This document shows, in pieces, positions 46,033 through 56,599 of a DNA stretch of 64,000 bases. This DNA is from Kingdonia uniflora (Eukaryota > Streptophyta > Magnoliopsida > Ranunculales > Circaeasteraceae). Where the stretch lies: the NCBI GenBank assembly GCA_014058105.1, contig JACGCM010002428.1:85111-149110 (forward strand), given 5' to 3'. The position numbers were made by a program, and so were the translations under genes. The notes under the pieces were generated by a model. That model ran no database searches and was not told the DNA's origin. It saw only the letters and a list, made by a program, of their open reading frames with translations. Every line of letters begins with the position of its first letter. The first letter of the stretch is position 1.

Positions 46033-46573
46033 TTTATGAGATGAGTATTCTTATAGCTAGATATTTTTATTGTGTCCATCAGTATTTTTTTATTTGAATA
46101 CATTGTATTGTACGACTTTTGTTTCTATATAAGTACTTGTATGACCAGATGTCCCATTTCTTTAAATTCAATTATTATTATTCAATTAATTTTGGCCCTA
46201 ACTTGAATTTAAATGGAAATAAAAATACAATTCTTAAAATAGTAGTTCTACGCAGAAAATTAAACTAAAAATAGATACAATGAGAACTGAATTCGTCACT
46301 CACGACTGATGTAGGGATTAAACTCAGACTATTCAGTAAGAGGGGGCGGATCCCGTCCATAGTTGGAAAACCTATAATTTGTAGGCGGATCAGGCAGGAC
46401 GTAGTTCCGATAAAAAATATCATATGAAGTCTTGAACGAGAATGACTGGTTACATTTCTCATACCATTCGTCTCTGGCTTCGCACAAAATATAAGTTAGT
46501 GGAACATCTCTGACCCGCCTATCAATACACTTCTGCATCTCATGAAACTCATCACATTTAATCTTAAGTACAT
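46033..46573. other. Flank of PMD-3 with small minus-strand frames
   Basis: Mostly A/T-rich. On the minus strand 46538-46329 encodes MQKCIDRRVRDVPLTYILCE and a Pro-rich end PDPPTNYRFSNYGRDPPPL. I do not recognise it and cannot tell whether it is coding. It could be the 3' part of a gene lying opposite PMD-3, as in the two MULEs. Confidence 0.3.
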
Positions 46574-47346
46574 TAATCCAGGAGGATCTGAAGATTGAGC
46601 CCCTTCAAAGGATGTCAACATGTTCGAACGAGCCTTGGAGTTGTTCGAACGAGATATGAGAGGTAAACATAATTCGAGTTAAGTCTATTCGATCTGGACC
46701 AATTCGAACTAAGTCTATTTGACCCAGAGTTCCCAGAACGCCAATTTGAGTTGAGTCTACTCGACCTGGACCAATTCAAACTGAGTCTATTTGACCTGTT
46801 GTTCACAGCAGACCAATTCGATCTAAGTTAATTTTTAGGCAAAAATAGACAAGTCGTTCGAATGACATTTGGAGTCGTTCTAACGAACTGGAGTTCCCAG
46901 AAGACCAATTCAAGCTGAGGTAATTTTTAGGCAAAAATAGGCAAGTTGTTTGAATAATATTGAAGTCGTTCAAACGACCTGGAGATCCCAGAAGACCAAT
47001 TCACGCTGAGGCTTTTCTTAGGCTTAATTTGGCTAATTGTTTGAACGAGCTATGGGATCGTTCAAACGACTAAAGTATTTCTTCAATATTTTTAGGCATT
47101 TTAAGGGCACGATGGTCTTATCTTGTAACAAAATACTTGTAGCCCCCATAAAGGGGAAAGGCTTGGTAAAATGAAATTATCTTAGATCAATCTAAGTTTT
47201 CTAAAAGAGATTTAGGGTTTAAGAGGAATTTAATTGAAATCAAGTAATTGAGTAATTGAAGCTCTAAAAGGAAAATTTTCCTGCCAATTTATTTATTCTT
47301 CATATTATTCTTCAAATTAGGTTATTCTAGATTTGATTGTGAATTA
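46574..47346 (+). repeat. 5' LTR of element E
   Basis: 773 bp. The U3 (46620-47075) carries degenerate tandem repeats: short units such as GTTCGAACGA and CCAATTCGAACTAAGTCTAT, and a larger unit ending GTTCCCAGAAGACCAATTCA that includes AATTTTTAGGCAAAAATAG. The part after about 47090 (GGCATTTTAAGGGCACGATG) is repeated at 51497 onward. Confidence 0.8.
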
Positions 47347-47348
47347 AG

Positions 47349-47358
47349 TGGTATCAGC
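47349..47358 (+). promoter_or_regulatory. Primer binding site of element E
   Basis: TGGTATCAGC, complementary to the 3' end of plant initiator Met-tRNA (TGGTATCAGAGC consensus), two bases after the LTR end. Confidence 0.75.
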
Positions 47359-47476
47359 TTTCTAGTAACAATTCTCAGGGGAATTGTGGTTAATGGTCCA
47401 TACACGCGACTGACTTAAACAAAGAAAGGAGAACCTAGTGAGTCCATTGAAGATTCACCAGAAACCTAGCTAGAAG

Positions 47477-48480
47477 ATGAAGGCAACTTTGAAAATGGAC
47501 AATTCTAAAGATTGACACACGAAGTTGGAAATGAAAGTTTCTAACCTAACTACTACTCTAGGGGAGTTAGTAGAGAAATTACGTCTCGCAAACCTTATGA
47601 AAGCTTCTGATTCGGTGAAATGGTGAGAACTCATAAAGAAGAAAGTGGTTACGGAGGTAGATAGAGACAGTGGCACCGAAGAGGTAAATTGTGATTCTAG
47701 TAATGCCGAATCTATTGGGAAGCGATCGGTTATTGGTCAGTCAATGAATCATATGCGCAATCTTTGTATTAAATTTTAAAATTAAAATTCAGGTATTTGA
47801 TGGTTTAATCGATGCCGAGAAGTTAGATAATTGGTTAGATAAGTTAGAGACCTATTTTTCTATTTACGAATACTCCAATGCTCGGAAAGTATGTTTTTCG
47901 ACATTGAAATTTGTAAGTCATGCACTCACGTGGTGGAAGTCCTATTAAAAGCTGCACGAAGTAGGAAGCTTGGGTTGGAAGAAGTTCAAGGTTTTGGTGA
48001 GGAAGTAATTTTATTCGATTGGGTATGAGCAATAGAAATGGTTCAAATGTCATAATTTGTGCCAAAAGTATGGTCAATCCGTATAAGAGTTCACTACGGT
48101 ATTTCATAACCAAGCGTTGGTTTTGGACATTAATGTGGACGAGTATGAGATGTACATGATGTATACGAGGGGTTTGTCGAAGTCCATGAGAAGGGAGTTG
48201 AAGCTATTTACTGTGGTGAATATCGAAGATGCTTCCGTAAAAGCAATTGCAATTGAAGGCAAGTACTTAAAGAGTGACAAGAAAGACGATAAGAGTAAGT
48301 CGGGGTACAAGTCTAGTTGGAAGAATGAACACAAAGGGAAGTCCAATGGAGAGGGGTTTTCATCAAAAGGGAATCATTGTAGTCATTGCAAGGCAAATGG
48401 GCACATTTCAAATATATATTAGAAACTTTAGTCAGAGTTTAGGCCGAAGGAGGAGAAGAGCAAGGGAGAGAAACGTGCAC
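47477..48480 (+). pseudogene. Element E gag
   Basis: The first ATG (47477) gives MKATLKMDNSKD, then a coiled region, MKVSNLTTTLGELVEKLRL. The Ty3/gypsy gag core follows: FDGLIDAEKLDNWLDKLETY, FSIYEYSNARKVCFSTLKF and HALTWWKSY (47790-47945). Open from 48117: NVDEYEMYMMYTRGLSKSMR, IAIEGKYLKSDKKDD and a zinc knuckle, CSHCKANGHISNIY. In the knuckle CX2CX4HX4C the last Cys is Tyr (TGT to TAT). Stops occur at about 47515, 47624, 47947 and 48419. Protease follows. Confidence 0.8.
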
Positions 48481-48920
48481 TAGCCGCAAAGATTGTTGAT
48501 CTTCTGAATTTAGATAAGCTAAATCCTAAACTTACTACAGATGAGACGAGTTGGGAAGAACTTTTTCATGTTAGCATTCAAGTGAAGCAGAGCTTATTAA
48601 AGGTCATCATTGATCTGGGTAGTCAGAAGAATTTGATCTATGAAGTAGTGGTGAAGAAAATGTCTTTAGCTACTATGGCTCATCCTAAGCAGTGTGGTTC
48701 TGGTTAGATTCAGAAGGATGTGGAGTTGAAGATCACGAAACATTGTACGTTTAAGTTTACGATTGCTGAAAAGTTTATTGACGAAGTAATATCTGATGTG
48801 GTTCCTTTGGATGTGTGTCAAGTCATCTTGGGTAGCCCTTATCTTTAGGACCGTGATGCGATTCTTTACCGTAGATCTCGTAAGTACCATCTTGTGAAGG
48901 AGGGGAAGGAGTTCATATAA
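48481..48920 (+). pseudogene. Element E protease region
   Basis: An aspartic protease-like stretch. LLKVIIDLGSQKNLIYEVVV (about 48596-48655) has DLG in place of the active-site DTG or DSG. Further on are MAHPKQCGSG and VPLDVCQVILGSPYL (about 48800-48845), the usual Ty3/gypsy protease C-terminal motif (DVILGMPWL-like). Two TAG stops (about 48705 and 48847) lie within. RT begins about 250 bp later. Confidence 0.7.
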
Positions 48921-48979
48921 ATGATTATAAGGAACATGTCACCACAAATAATTTAGTAACAGCGACTCAGGCAAAGAGG

Positions 48980-50078
48980 TTGGTTAATACGAGCAACAAG
49001 TTTTTATTATTGTTGGTGCGACTGGTTCAAGAGGGTCCATTGGCTACGGTGTTGTCTACTTTGGCAATGTCTCCTAAGCAACAAACCAAAATGGGGAAGT
49101 TACAAGAAGAATATAAATACTTCTTTATGGGAATAGAAGGGATGTCGCGCAAGAGGGATGTGGAGTATGATATCACCTTATTGAATGGTGAGCCACTACC
49201 TAACATTGGGATGTATCAGACTTATGTAGCCGAGTCTGATGAGATCAAGAAATATATAAAAGAACTCCTAGAGCAAGGGGTTATTAATCTGAGTTGCTCA
49301 CCTTGTGGTTCACCGGTATTATTGGTGCCAAAGAAGGATGGGTCCTGGAGAATATGTGTAGATTATCGGGCGTTGAATAAGATTACTATGAAGAATCATT
49401 ATTTGCTTCCATGGATTGATGATCTTTTATATGTATTGCAGAAGGCTCAGTTTTTCACCTAGCTGTATCTTAATTCGGGTTACCATCAAGTTCAAATCTG
49501 GGAAGAAGATACTTGGAAGACAGTTTTCAAGACCAAACAAGGACTCTTTGAGTGGTTGGTGATGCCTATTAGGTTATGCAACGGTCCAGTGACATTTATA
49601 AGGTTGATAAATGAGGTACTTCATATTTTTATTTACGATTTCATGATTGTGTATTTAGATGACATCTTAATATATACTCAAACTTGGGAGGAGCACCTCA
49701 TGCATATTCGTAAAGTGTTAGAAGTATTGCGATCACAACAACTCTATCCAAATGGGAAAGAAGTGCAAGTTTAGGAAGAAGAAACTAGTATACTTAGGAT
49801 TTATTGTTGGTGGTGATGAGCTTAAGGTAGATCCATAGAAGGTCTCAGTCATTACTGATTGGCCTAGACCCTGTACAGTAATGGAAATGAAAATTTTGAT
49901 GGGCTCTTGTCAGTATTTACAAAAGTTTATTCAATATTTTTCACAGATAGCCACACCGGTGCATTCTTTGACAAAGGCTGGTGTAAAGTTTATGTGGGAA
50001 GATCACCATAAGAAGAATTTTCATTTACTGAAGCCCAAGATTACAGATGCGCCAGTGTTAGCGTTGCCCAATTTGTAG
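48980..50078 (+). pseudogene. Element E reverse transcriptase
   Basis: Ty3/gypsy RT in nearly one frame: GEPLPNIGMYQTYVAESDEI, KKYIKELLEQGVINLSCSPC, VLLVPKKDGSWRICVDYRAL, LPWIDDLLYVLQKAQFFT, stop (TAG about 49460), then SGYHQVQIWEEDTWKTVFKT, EWLVMPIRLCNGPVTFIRLI and the catalytic YLDDILIYT (about 49648-49675). MPFGL is degraded to MPIRL. HLLKPKITDAPVLALPN leads into RNase H. The Asp pair is intact. Confidence 0.85.
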
Positions 50079-50600
50079 TAACCTTTTGAGGTTGAAATAG
50101 ATGCGTCTGACTATGCATTAGGGATAATTCTATTACAGGATGGGAGGCCGGTTACTTACCATTTTAAGATGTTTACAGGAGCAGTACGCAACTATCCTAC
50201 CTACGATAAAGAGTTTTACGCATTATATCAATTAATGAAACATTGGCGGAGTTACTTATTGGGGAAGGAGGTTATGGTACATTCGGATCACAAACCATTA
50301 CATTTCTTATCTGCGCAGTCCAAGTTACAGCAAGCTCGCCATGTGAAGTAGATGTTGTACCTATAATAGTTCACCCTAATGATCAAGTATAAGAAAGGAG
50401 TAGACAACAAAATGGCTGATATGTTATCTCGACCCCCATTACTAACTATTTCCGCTTTGTTGGTAGTTATGCAGATACAGTCGATTGTTCCTTCTAATTA
50501 TATTTTATGGTATGACACCGATAAGGAACTCAGTGTGATTCACCAGAAGTTGAGGCAAGACATGAGAGCATGTATTGAAGGATGGTTTTATTTATAGGGA
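50079..50600 (+). pseudogene. Element E RNase H
   Basis: FEVEIDASDYALGIILLQDG (first catalytic Asp, about 50090-50150) follows the RT connection, after a TAG (50076). Then AVRNYPTYDKEFYALYQLMK (Glu), HWRSYLLGKEVMVHSDHKPL (Asp), LHFLSAQSKLQQARHVK, stop, and IKYKKGVDNKMADMLSR (about 50383-50430). All are canonical motifs in order; two stops lie between 50349 and 50370. Confidence 0.85.
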
Positions 50601-51489
50601 AGTCTATTATGTACTCCTAAAGGTAGAAACCATTGCATTAGATTGGAGAGCACATTGTTCCTGGGTGGCAGGTCATTTCAGGGTTAAGAAGACTCTTCTA
50701 AATTGGTTGGCGTTATGTCTATTGGCCAAAAAGTAGATGAATGTTAATCGTGTGGTTCGTGGTTGTGTATTATACAATACATCGAAGCCTTCCAATCATA
50801 AATTGGACGGTACTTACATTACCAGTTCTAATCGACCTTGGTAGAGCATTTTGATGGATTTTATAAGTGGTTTGCCCATGACCAAGTGTAAATAACTAAT
50901 TGTTTGTGGTGGTGGATCGATTCAGCAAAATGATTGTTCTTATTCCATGCCAGAAAATAGTCACCAGGAAAGAGCAGCGCGATTGTTTTTTAGAAACGTC
51001 TGGAGATGTTTCAGGCTCTCTTCTTCTATTATTTCTGATAGAGATAACCATTTTTTGGGGAATTATGGAGATCGCTATGGGGGATGATGGACACTATATT
51101 AAAGAGATGTACCACCTTTCATCGCAGACTGACGGGCAAACAGAGATAGTTAATTATACTTTGGTTCACTATTACGGGGATTCCATTCTAAGCATCCTAA
51201 GACTTGGGATTAGAGTTTACCGTATCTTCAATTGCATTTAACTGGGCAATTCTGGTTCCAATTTGAATTCTCAATTAAAGTTTGTTGGGGTACTTGCCTC
51301 AAAGCCCTTTTGATATGGCTTTTGTCTTAGCGACAAGACTATGTCATGAAAGGAGTAAGATGAACAAGTTAAGCTCAGCATTTTATTGATAGGATATGCA
51401 AGGTTCATGAGGCTTAAAGTACAATTAAAGAAGATTCAAGTGAAGTATAAGGTTCGATCACAAGCATCGGGTTTAGTGTACTTTTTAAG
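50601..51489 (+). pseudogene. Element E integrase (truncated at C-terminus)
   Basis: Degraded H2C2 region (about 50660-50790), then LFVVVDRFSKMIVLIPCQ (50900-50955), the first part of the Ty3/gypsy integrase core, and later SSQTDGQTEIVN (catalytic Glu motif, normally HPQTDGQTE, about 51118-51155). The second Asp block (SDRD--F) is damaged near 51030-51060, where SLLLLFLIEITIFWGIM is read. C-terminal fragments include LPQSPFDMAFVLAT and HERSKMNKL. The end runs into the truncated 3' LTR, so no chromodomain can be confirmed. Confidence 0.75.
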
Positions 51490-51738
51490 AAGGCATTTCA
51501 AGGGCATGATGGTCATATCTTATAACAAGAAACTTGTAACCCTCATAAAGGGCAAGGCTAGGCAAGGTAAAATTATCTTAGATCAATCCAAGTTTTTGTA
51601 AGAGAGACTTAGGGTTTGAGAGGATTCAATTGAAATCAAGTAATGAGCAATTGAAGCTCTAAAAGAGAAAAATTTACCAATTTATTTGTCCTTCCAATTA
51701 TTCATCAAATTTTGTTACTCGCATTTGATAGTGGATTA
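51490..51738 (+). repeat. Truncated 3' LTR of element E
   Basis: About 249 bp matching 47090-47346 (GGGCATGATGGTCATATCTT / GGGCACGATGGTCTTATCTT; TTAGATCAATCCAAGTTTT; TTGAAGCTCTAAAAG). It lacks the repeat-rich U3 and ends ATTA before TACAT. Confidence 0.8.
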
Positions 51739-51743
51739 TACAT

Positions 51744-51977
51744 TCTACCTGTTGTATAAATCTATAGGAGGGAAAGTTCTGTGTGTTCACTAAATCGGAC
51801 ATGAACTTGGTCCCATACCTGATCAAAGTTGAGTTGTCGGAGACGTAGATTATCACAAATTTTGCCAAGATGCGGTGGGGGTGCAGTCTTCATTCCAGCC
51901 AAATACCACTGAAGAATCCTCTATTAGAGTTTAAAAAAACTCGGCATTATTCAATTAAAGTGGAAGGACTGTTGTTA
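51744..51977. other. Spacer between element E and the Harbinger element
   Basis: Target sequence flanking element E. A plus-strand frame reads SDMNLVPYLIKVELSET near 51800, not recognised. No gene called. Confidence 0.4.
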
Positions 51978-51990
51978 TAGCATCTTCAGC

Positions 51991-51993
<3 letters not shown>

Positions 51994-52057
<64 letters not shown>
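51994..52057. repeat. (TA)n(TTTA)n microsatellite
   Basis: About 13 TA units followed by about nine TTTA units, inside the Harbinger left terminal region. Confidence 0.9.
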
Positions 52058-52058
<1 letters not shown>

Positions 52059-52139
52059 ATAGCCGTTGGGATGCCAAAAATAACCGTTTGGAAGAAACCA
52101 AAAGAAGAACTAGCCGTTATGGGAGTTTATGGATGGGGC

Positions 52140-52173
52140 GGTCTTTTGATTACCGCACAGTAATCAAAAGACC
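52140..52173. repeat. Left subterminal hairpin of the Harbinger element
   Basis: Perfect 14-bp arms GGTCTTTTGATTAC / GTAATCAAAAGACC with a 6-nt loop. Its counterpart is at 56261-56290. Confidence 0.8.
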
Positions 52174-52179
52174 ACCGCA

Positions 52180-53480
52180 TTGTCTGATCTCCCACAATGC
52201 CTAGTTCTTCTTCCCTTTATTCCTTTTTCTTCCCATTACACTTCTTTCTCTTTGTTCCATCTTCCCCTTCTGCACAATATCTCAACTCTACAGTCTCAAA
52301 TGTCTTCCTTATCCTCCTTTTCATCTATTGATGATCATACATGTGTATCGTCCTCCTCTAATGATCTTATGTTTGAATGTGCTACGTCAATGGCCGTTAT
52401 GCACCAAAACACAGTAAACCTCGTAGTACATGATGAAATTTTGACTCACCGCGGGAGTATCATGGGCCGTAAGGACAACGAAAGATGTGAGACCACAAAT
52501 TGTATTACAGCGTTATGCGGGACTCTACTTCAGTACTCCTTGCACATATACTCTAAAAGAGTTTCGATGACATTTTCGTATGAGTAAGCAAATGTTTTTG
52601 TGAATATTCTATGTAGTAGTAGCACATGATGATTACTTTGTTTAAAAAGCCAATTGCACAAAAATTATTGAGTTGTCACCCTACCAAAAGATAATCATTG
52701 CACTATGTTTCTTAGCTACGGTGTCACAGCATCTTTTTGACAAGTATTTGAGAATAGGAGAAAGCACAACCTTGTTAAATATGGAAAGGTTTTGTGTTGC
52801 GGTTATAGAAATTTTTGGAGAGCAATATCTTCGAGCACTAAACACGGCCGACGTCGAAAGGTCAAATATGATAGGAGAGTCATGAGGTTTTCCTGGCATG
52901 TTAGGAAGCCTTGATTGCATATATTGGATATGGAAAAAATTTCCCATAGCTTGACACGGTCAATTTACTGGTCATTACTCCAAAGCGACTATAACTGTTG
53001 AAGCGGTAGCTTCATACGACCTTTGGTTTTGGCATGCTTTTTTTGAGTTACCAGGGACTAACAATGATATCAATGTCCGACGCCAATCACATTTTTTCAC
53101 CGACCTCGCCGATGGTATCGCCCTGCCTTACAATTATACAATTGCCAGAAAAGCTTATGATATGGGTTATTACCAAGTAGATGGCATATACCCCAAATAG
53201 AGAATACTTGTCCAAACCATCTTTAATCCGGTCACAGTGAAACAAAAATTGTTTGCGCAACAATAAGAAAGTTGCCAAAAAAACATAGAACGGCGTTTGG
53301 GATTTTATATCACGGTTCAATATTTTCAAAAATCCATTAAATTGTAGAAATCTGAGGTTTTGAACAATGTCATGAAGGCGTGCATGATAATGGCGCAATA
53401 TGATCGTCGAAGAGGAATGAGGTTTATTCCCATCATACTTAGGCTACGATCTAAGGATCCATTAACTATCTAAGGGGAAC
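52180..53480 (+). pseudogene. PIF/Harbinger transposase (DDE_Tnp_4 type)
   Basis: N-terminal part (52300-52590): MSSLSSFSSIDDHTCVSSSS, then decayed sequence ending LHIYSKRVSMTFSY. The conserved block begins LSPYQKIIIALCFLATVSQH, DKYLRIGESTTLLNMERFCV, AVIEIFGEQYLRALNTADVE (52673-52880), then GFPGMLGSLDCIYWIWKKFP (first catalytic Asp, about 52890-52945), YSKATITVEAVASYDLWFWH, FFELPGTNNDINV, and YQVDGIYPK (second Asp, about 53165-53195). The last acidic residue would lie near RRLGFYITVQYF (about 53290), where the usual ERAFGVLQ Glu is degraded. Stops near 52883, 52953 and 53199 inactivate it. Confidence 0.85.
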
Positions 53481-53989
53481 CATTTTACGCGAACTCATAA
53501 CAATAAAGCTTTTATAACGAATGAACCAAATTCGAAGTCGAGAAATACGCTTTAATCTAAAGGATGATCTAATGGAGCATTTGTGGGTCGTGAAGGGAAA
53601 TCTTCATTCCTAGTGTTATAATCAAGTATTATCTGAGTACTTTGTGTAATTTAATGATTCTTGTCATACAATGTTATAAATTATAGATTTCTTATTGAAC
53701 AAGTTTTTGATATTACATTAATCTTGTATTTTTTTTAACGCAATATTCTCAAAAAAAATCATTTTTTTAAAGGATTACATTCTTCAATAATAAAGTATAT
53801 TCTTTAAACGAATACATTATTGGAAAGTAAGCTATGTTCTAGGAAATTAAACAACATTCAACAAAGTTAAATTACATTTAATAACTTGAACTGGTACTTG
53901 GTCTGCCATTCGTATTTGGACGTTCCATGACCTCAGCTTGCTTTTGCTGATAGTATTGCAATACATGTCCAGAAAGATTACTCAGGTCT

Positions 53990-56156
53990 TTATCCATGAT
54001 TTTGGGATCTTCCCTTGCTTGTTCCAAATCTATTTTGGCTTGCCATTGTCATTTTTTCCGCTCTTCTTCTTTCCTTTTCTTCTTTCGTTTGTCTCTTCTC
54101 CAACCTCATTTTCGTAAGCAATATCGCCATACTTTGGCTAGATGCAATAATCTCATCCACGCCCTTATTTCTTGCAACACTTTTTCTAAAAAGTTTCTGG
54201 CTGATGGGCCTCGCTCCACCTTCAAACAACAAACCATCTAATTTAAAATATTGGGGAGCGGATTGAGGTATAGGTAGATCGTCAGGATCCTCTGATAGGT
54301 TATTTAATATGATCGAGTTCCCCAGAGAAGAATTGTGCGATGCTCTCGGCGTCATATTTCTAGGCAGATTTCTCGCATGGTTCAAACCATCATCCTTTAG
54401 ATTGGCCCATCGCGGTTCTCGTGCTAAAATCTTATACGCTTCTCGGTGTTTGAAGTCATTTCTGCCATTCATACCTTGATATAATTCCCAAATTACCAAA
54501 TACAATAAATAACACGTATATCCAAGAAAAATAAAGGAAATTGAGTCAAAGCAAATTATAACGTACCCGATCATCCTCGATTTTTCTGCTCCTGTACCGA
54601 AATTGTACTTAAGACCCTATCCCCTTGTAGTTCACACATTGTACATTAAGGGGATACCACTGAAATTTGGTCAACCTACATGATCGTCGTGTGGGGAACT
54701 TGGAGTCTATATTAAAGGCAATATTGACATTTTGATAGAAAGTAAAACCCTTTGTGCGCCTCATGGTTTTGGTAAAAGCCATTACCCATACCCTTGGGAG
54801 ACACGTAAAGTCCGCATCCATCTAATAATGTCTAACATCTTCCATCTCGTCCAAAAACTCAGCATCATCCAGCACTTACATGTTTTTTCATTGTTTTGCA
54901 AGTATTCTTTTCTTTTTTCCTTTTCCTTTTTATATCCCAGACGTCGTAATGTCAACAGGCATTGGAGCACTTGTAAAACCCATATTTAACTCGGTAGATT
55001 CACCATTAAATAGGTAGTTCTAAAAGTAATTTGGAGGTTGAAAACCTTAAGGTTGAGTGACCGGATAGTGTTGATAGTTCGGGTTAAACGCCGGAAGTTA
55101 AGGTTGAGAGAGTGTAAAGGTATTCCCTTACGACATGGTAAACGGAAGTAGGGTATGTGATTAGAATTGAGATTTGTTATGGTAGAGGTATAGAGTGAAT
55201 TATGATGATGGGTGTTGAGAGAATGGTGTTGAAGGTGGGTTCTAGGAGGATAGGGTCGACGGTGTTGAGTTATTACTTTTAGGGGTGGCAATTGGGTCAG
55301 GTTAGGTTAAACCGTCACAAGTCATCCCGGGTCCAGGTTGAGAAACACCAAACCCAAACCTGACCCATTTATTAAACGGGTCAGATTTGTGAACCCAAAT
55401 CTGACCTGCTTATAATCGGGTTGACCCGACCCAACTCATTAACCCGTATAAGTAAAAAAATTATAAAATATAAGTGAGAATCAGATAATTAGAGGGTGAT
55501 TGTGAGAAGATTTGAAAATCAACAGTGAAATAAGATCAAAAAGTCACATTTAGTAAATGATAACAATCTACAGAAAACACACAAATTAGAAAAAAACATT
55601 TGAATAGAGAACATTCCTCAGAGAGGGAGAGAAAGAGAGAATAGTATAACAAAAGATTAACCTATGAGAATGTTAAAGAGTATCGGAGTCATTGGGATCG
55701 AATGACCCTTTACTCTAAAATAGAGAGCGAGAGAGAGAGAGAGAGAAAAAAAAAACTACATAGAGAAATTTAACAATTAAACACTTTTTAAGAAACACTA
55801 AAGGAATAACTAAAAATTCATAGTTTGAATAATCAAGAGCTCGTTGGTGAAAAACCTCTATTGAAAAAAATAGAATAAAATATAGGAGAATGAAGCAATT
55901 GTTACCATCTTTGTCCAAACGGTGCTTTTCAGCTAGAATTGGCAGAGTATAATATTAAATTATATTTGAGTTAAATGGGTTTCGCGGTTAACCCGAACCC
56001 GACCGTTATCTAAATGGGTTAGTTGGGTTGACCCGAATTGACCCAAAACAAAGAAATGCTAAACCTAAACCCACAAAATTTAGGTCGGGTTAGTGTCGGG
56101 TTAATGGGTTCGGGTCAAATTGCCACCGCTAATAACTGTTCACGCCAGAGTTTGCC
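53990..56156 (-). pseudogene. PIF/Harbinger ORF1 (Myb/SANT-like DNA-binding partner), split by a hAT MITE
   Basis: Harbinger transposition needs a Myb-like ORF1 protein alongside the transposase. The minus-strand start is at 56156 (MANSGVNS), then the hAT MITE (56131-55280), then STPSTLSS and a Pro/Asn-rich N-terminus. The Myb-like domain is at 54821-54609 (FTFYQNVNIAFNIDSKFPTR, WYPLNVQCVNYKGI). The C-terminal part is open at 54574-53990: FKHREAYKILAREPRWANL, NMTPRASHNSSLGN, then a basic coiled coil, LLTKMRLEKRQTKEEKERRR. Stops and frameshifts lie between the blocks. Confidence 0.75.
55280..56131. mobile_element. hAT-like MITE inserted in Harbinger ORF1
   Basis: 852 bp. Ends TAGGGGTGGCAATT (55280) and, complemented, TAGCGGTGGCAATT (56131). 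The flanking 8-bp repeats ATTACTTT (55272-55279) and ATAACTGT (56132-56139) match at 6 of 8 positions, consistent with an old hAT TSD. Subterminal sequence is rich in GGGTT/AACCC and TGACCCG motifs in both orientations. A GA microsatellite lies near 55725-55745. No coding capacity. Confidence 0.75.
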
Positions 56157-56260
56157 ATTTGGGACGATAAATTTTTTTAACTGCGTAGAGGTTTTCTTCT
56201 CTTCTCAAAAGAAAGAAGAAGTAGCCAGCTTCATCTCAGCCCACCATAATGGATAAGAGG

Positions 56261-56290
56261 AATTTTAATTACCGCGCGCTAATTAAAATT
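56261..56290. repeat. Right subterminal hairpin of the Harbinger element
   Basis: Arms AATTTTAATTA / TAATTAAAATT around CCGCGCGC; shares ATTACCGC with the left hairpin. Confidence 0.75.
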
Positions 56291-56599
56291 ATGTCAACCT
56301 CATTTTTTTAGTGTGAGGAGCTCACAATTAGTTGAGTTCTGGCAATGCCAGCTTAGCCAACCCAAACTCATTTTATTATTGCTGGAAGACGTTTGGGTTT
56401 GGTATGACAAAACAAACCCAACCCAAACTCGTTTTTGCACTGCTAGAGATCCCCTAACGGTTATAGAATCTTTGAAAGATGGGTATGATCAGGTCCATGA
56501 TTGGTGGGTTTATATTTTGGTAATCTCCATTAGATTTGATGACATAGTTCGTTGAGTCCAAAAAAAATATTGTATAGGTTTGTGTTTGGGACTCAATTA

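Larger units (their letters stand above)
46574..51738 (+). mobile_element. Element E: Ty3/gypsy LTR retrotransposon with TA...TA ends
   Basis: 5' LTR 46574-47346; truncated 3' LTR about 51490-51738; perfect 5-bp TSD TACAT at 46569-46573 and 51739-51743. The LTR starts TAAT and ends ATTA, not TG...CA. An initiator-Met primer binding site, TGGTATCAGC (47349-47358), follows. Gene order is gag, protease, RT, RNase H, integrase on the plus strand, all broken by stops. The 3' part of pol, the purine tract and the first ~515 bp of the 3' LTR appear lost in one deletion. One RNase H only, so not a Tat element. Confidence 0.88.
51978..56454. mobile_element. PIF/Harbinger element with transposase, Myb-like ORF1 and a nested hAT MITE
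   Basis: The transposase (+, 52180-53480) and Myb-like ORF1 (-, 56156-53990) converge, the standard two-gene PIF/Harbinger layout. The proposed left end, TAGCATCTTCAGCCAAC at 51978, is preceded by TTA. The proposed right end is AGAGATCCCC at about 56445-56454, followed by TAA. The TIRs match only loosely. Each end has a subterminal hairpin about 163 bp in: 52140-52173 (GATTACCGCACAGTAATC core) and 56261-56290 (TTAATTACCGCGCGCTAATT core). A (TA)n(TTTA)n microsatellite (51994-52057) sits inside the left end. Both genes are broken. Confidence 0.7.

Noticed and set aside
46615..46806. 63-codon Asn/Arg/Ser-rich minus-strand ORF
   Set aside because: It is only the translation of the tandem repeats in the element E LTR.
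55280..56131. Interstitial telomere repeats (GGGTT/AACCC runs)
   Set aside because: Not TTTAGGG-type tandem arrays; they are subterminal motifs within a TIR-bounded hAT MITE.
43628..56454. One 12.8-kb Harbinger element from the 43628 end to 56454
   Set aside because: Ends match only loosely, and the 51978 end with matched hairpins gives a simpler element with both genes in place.
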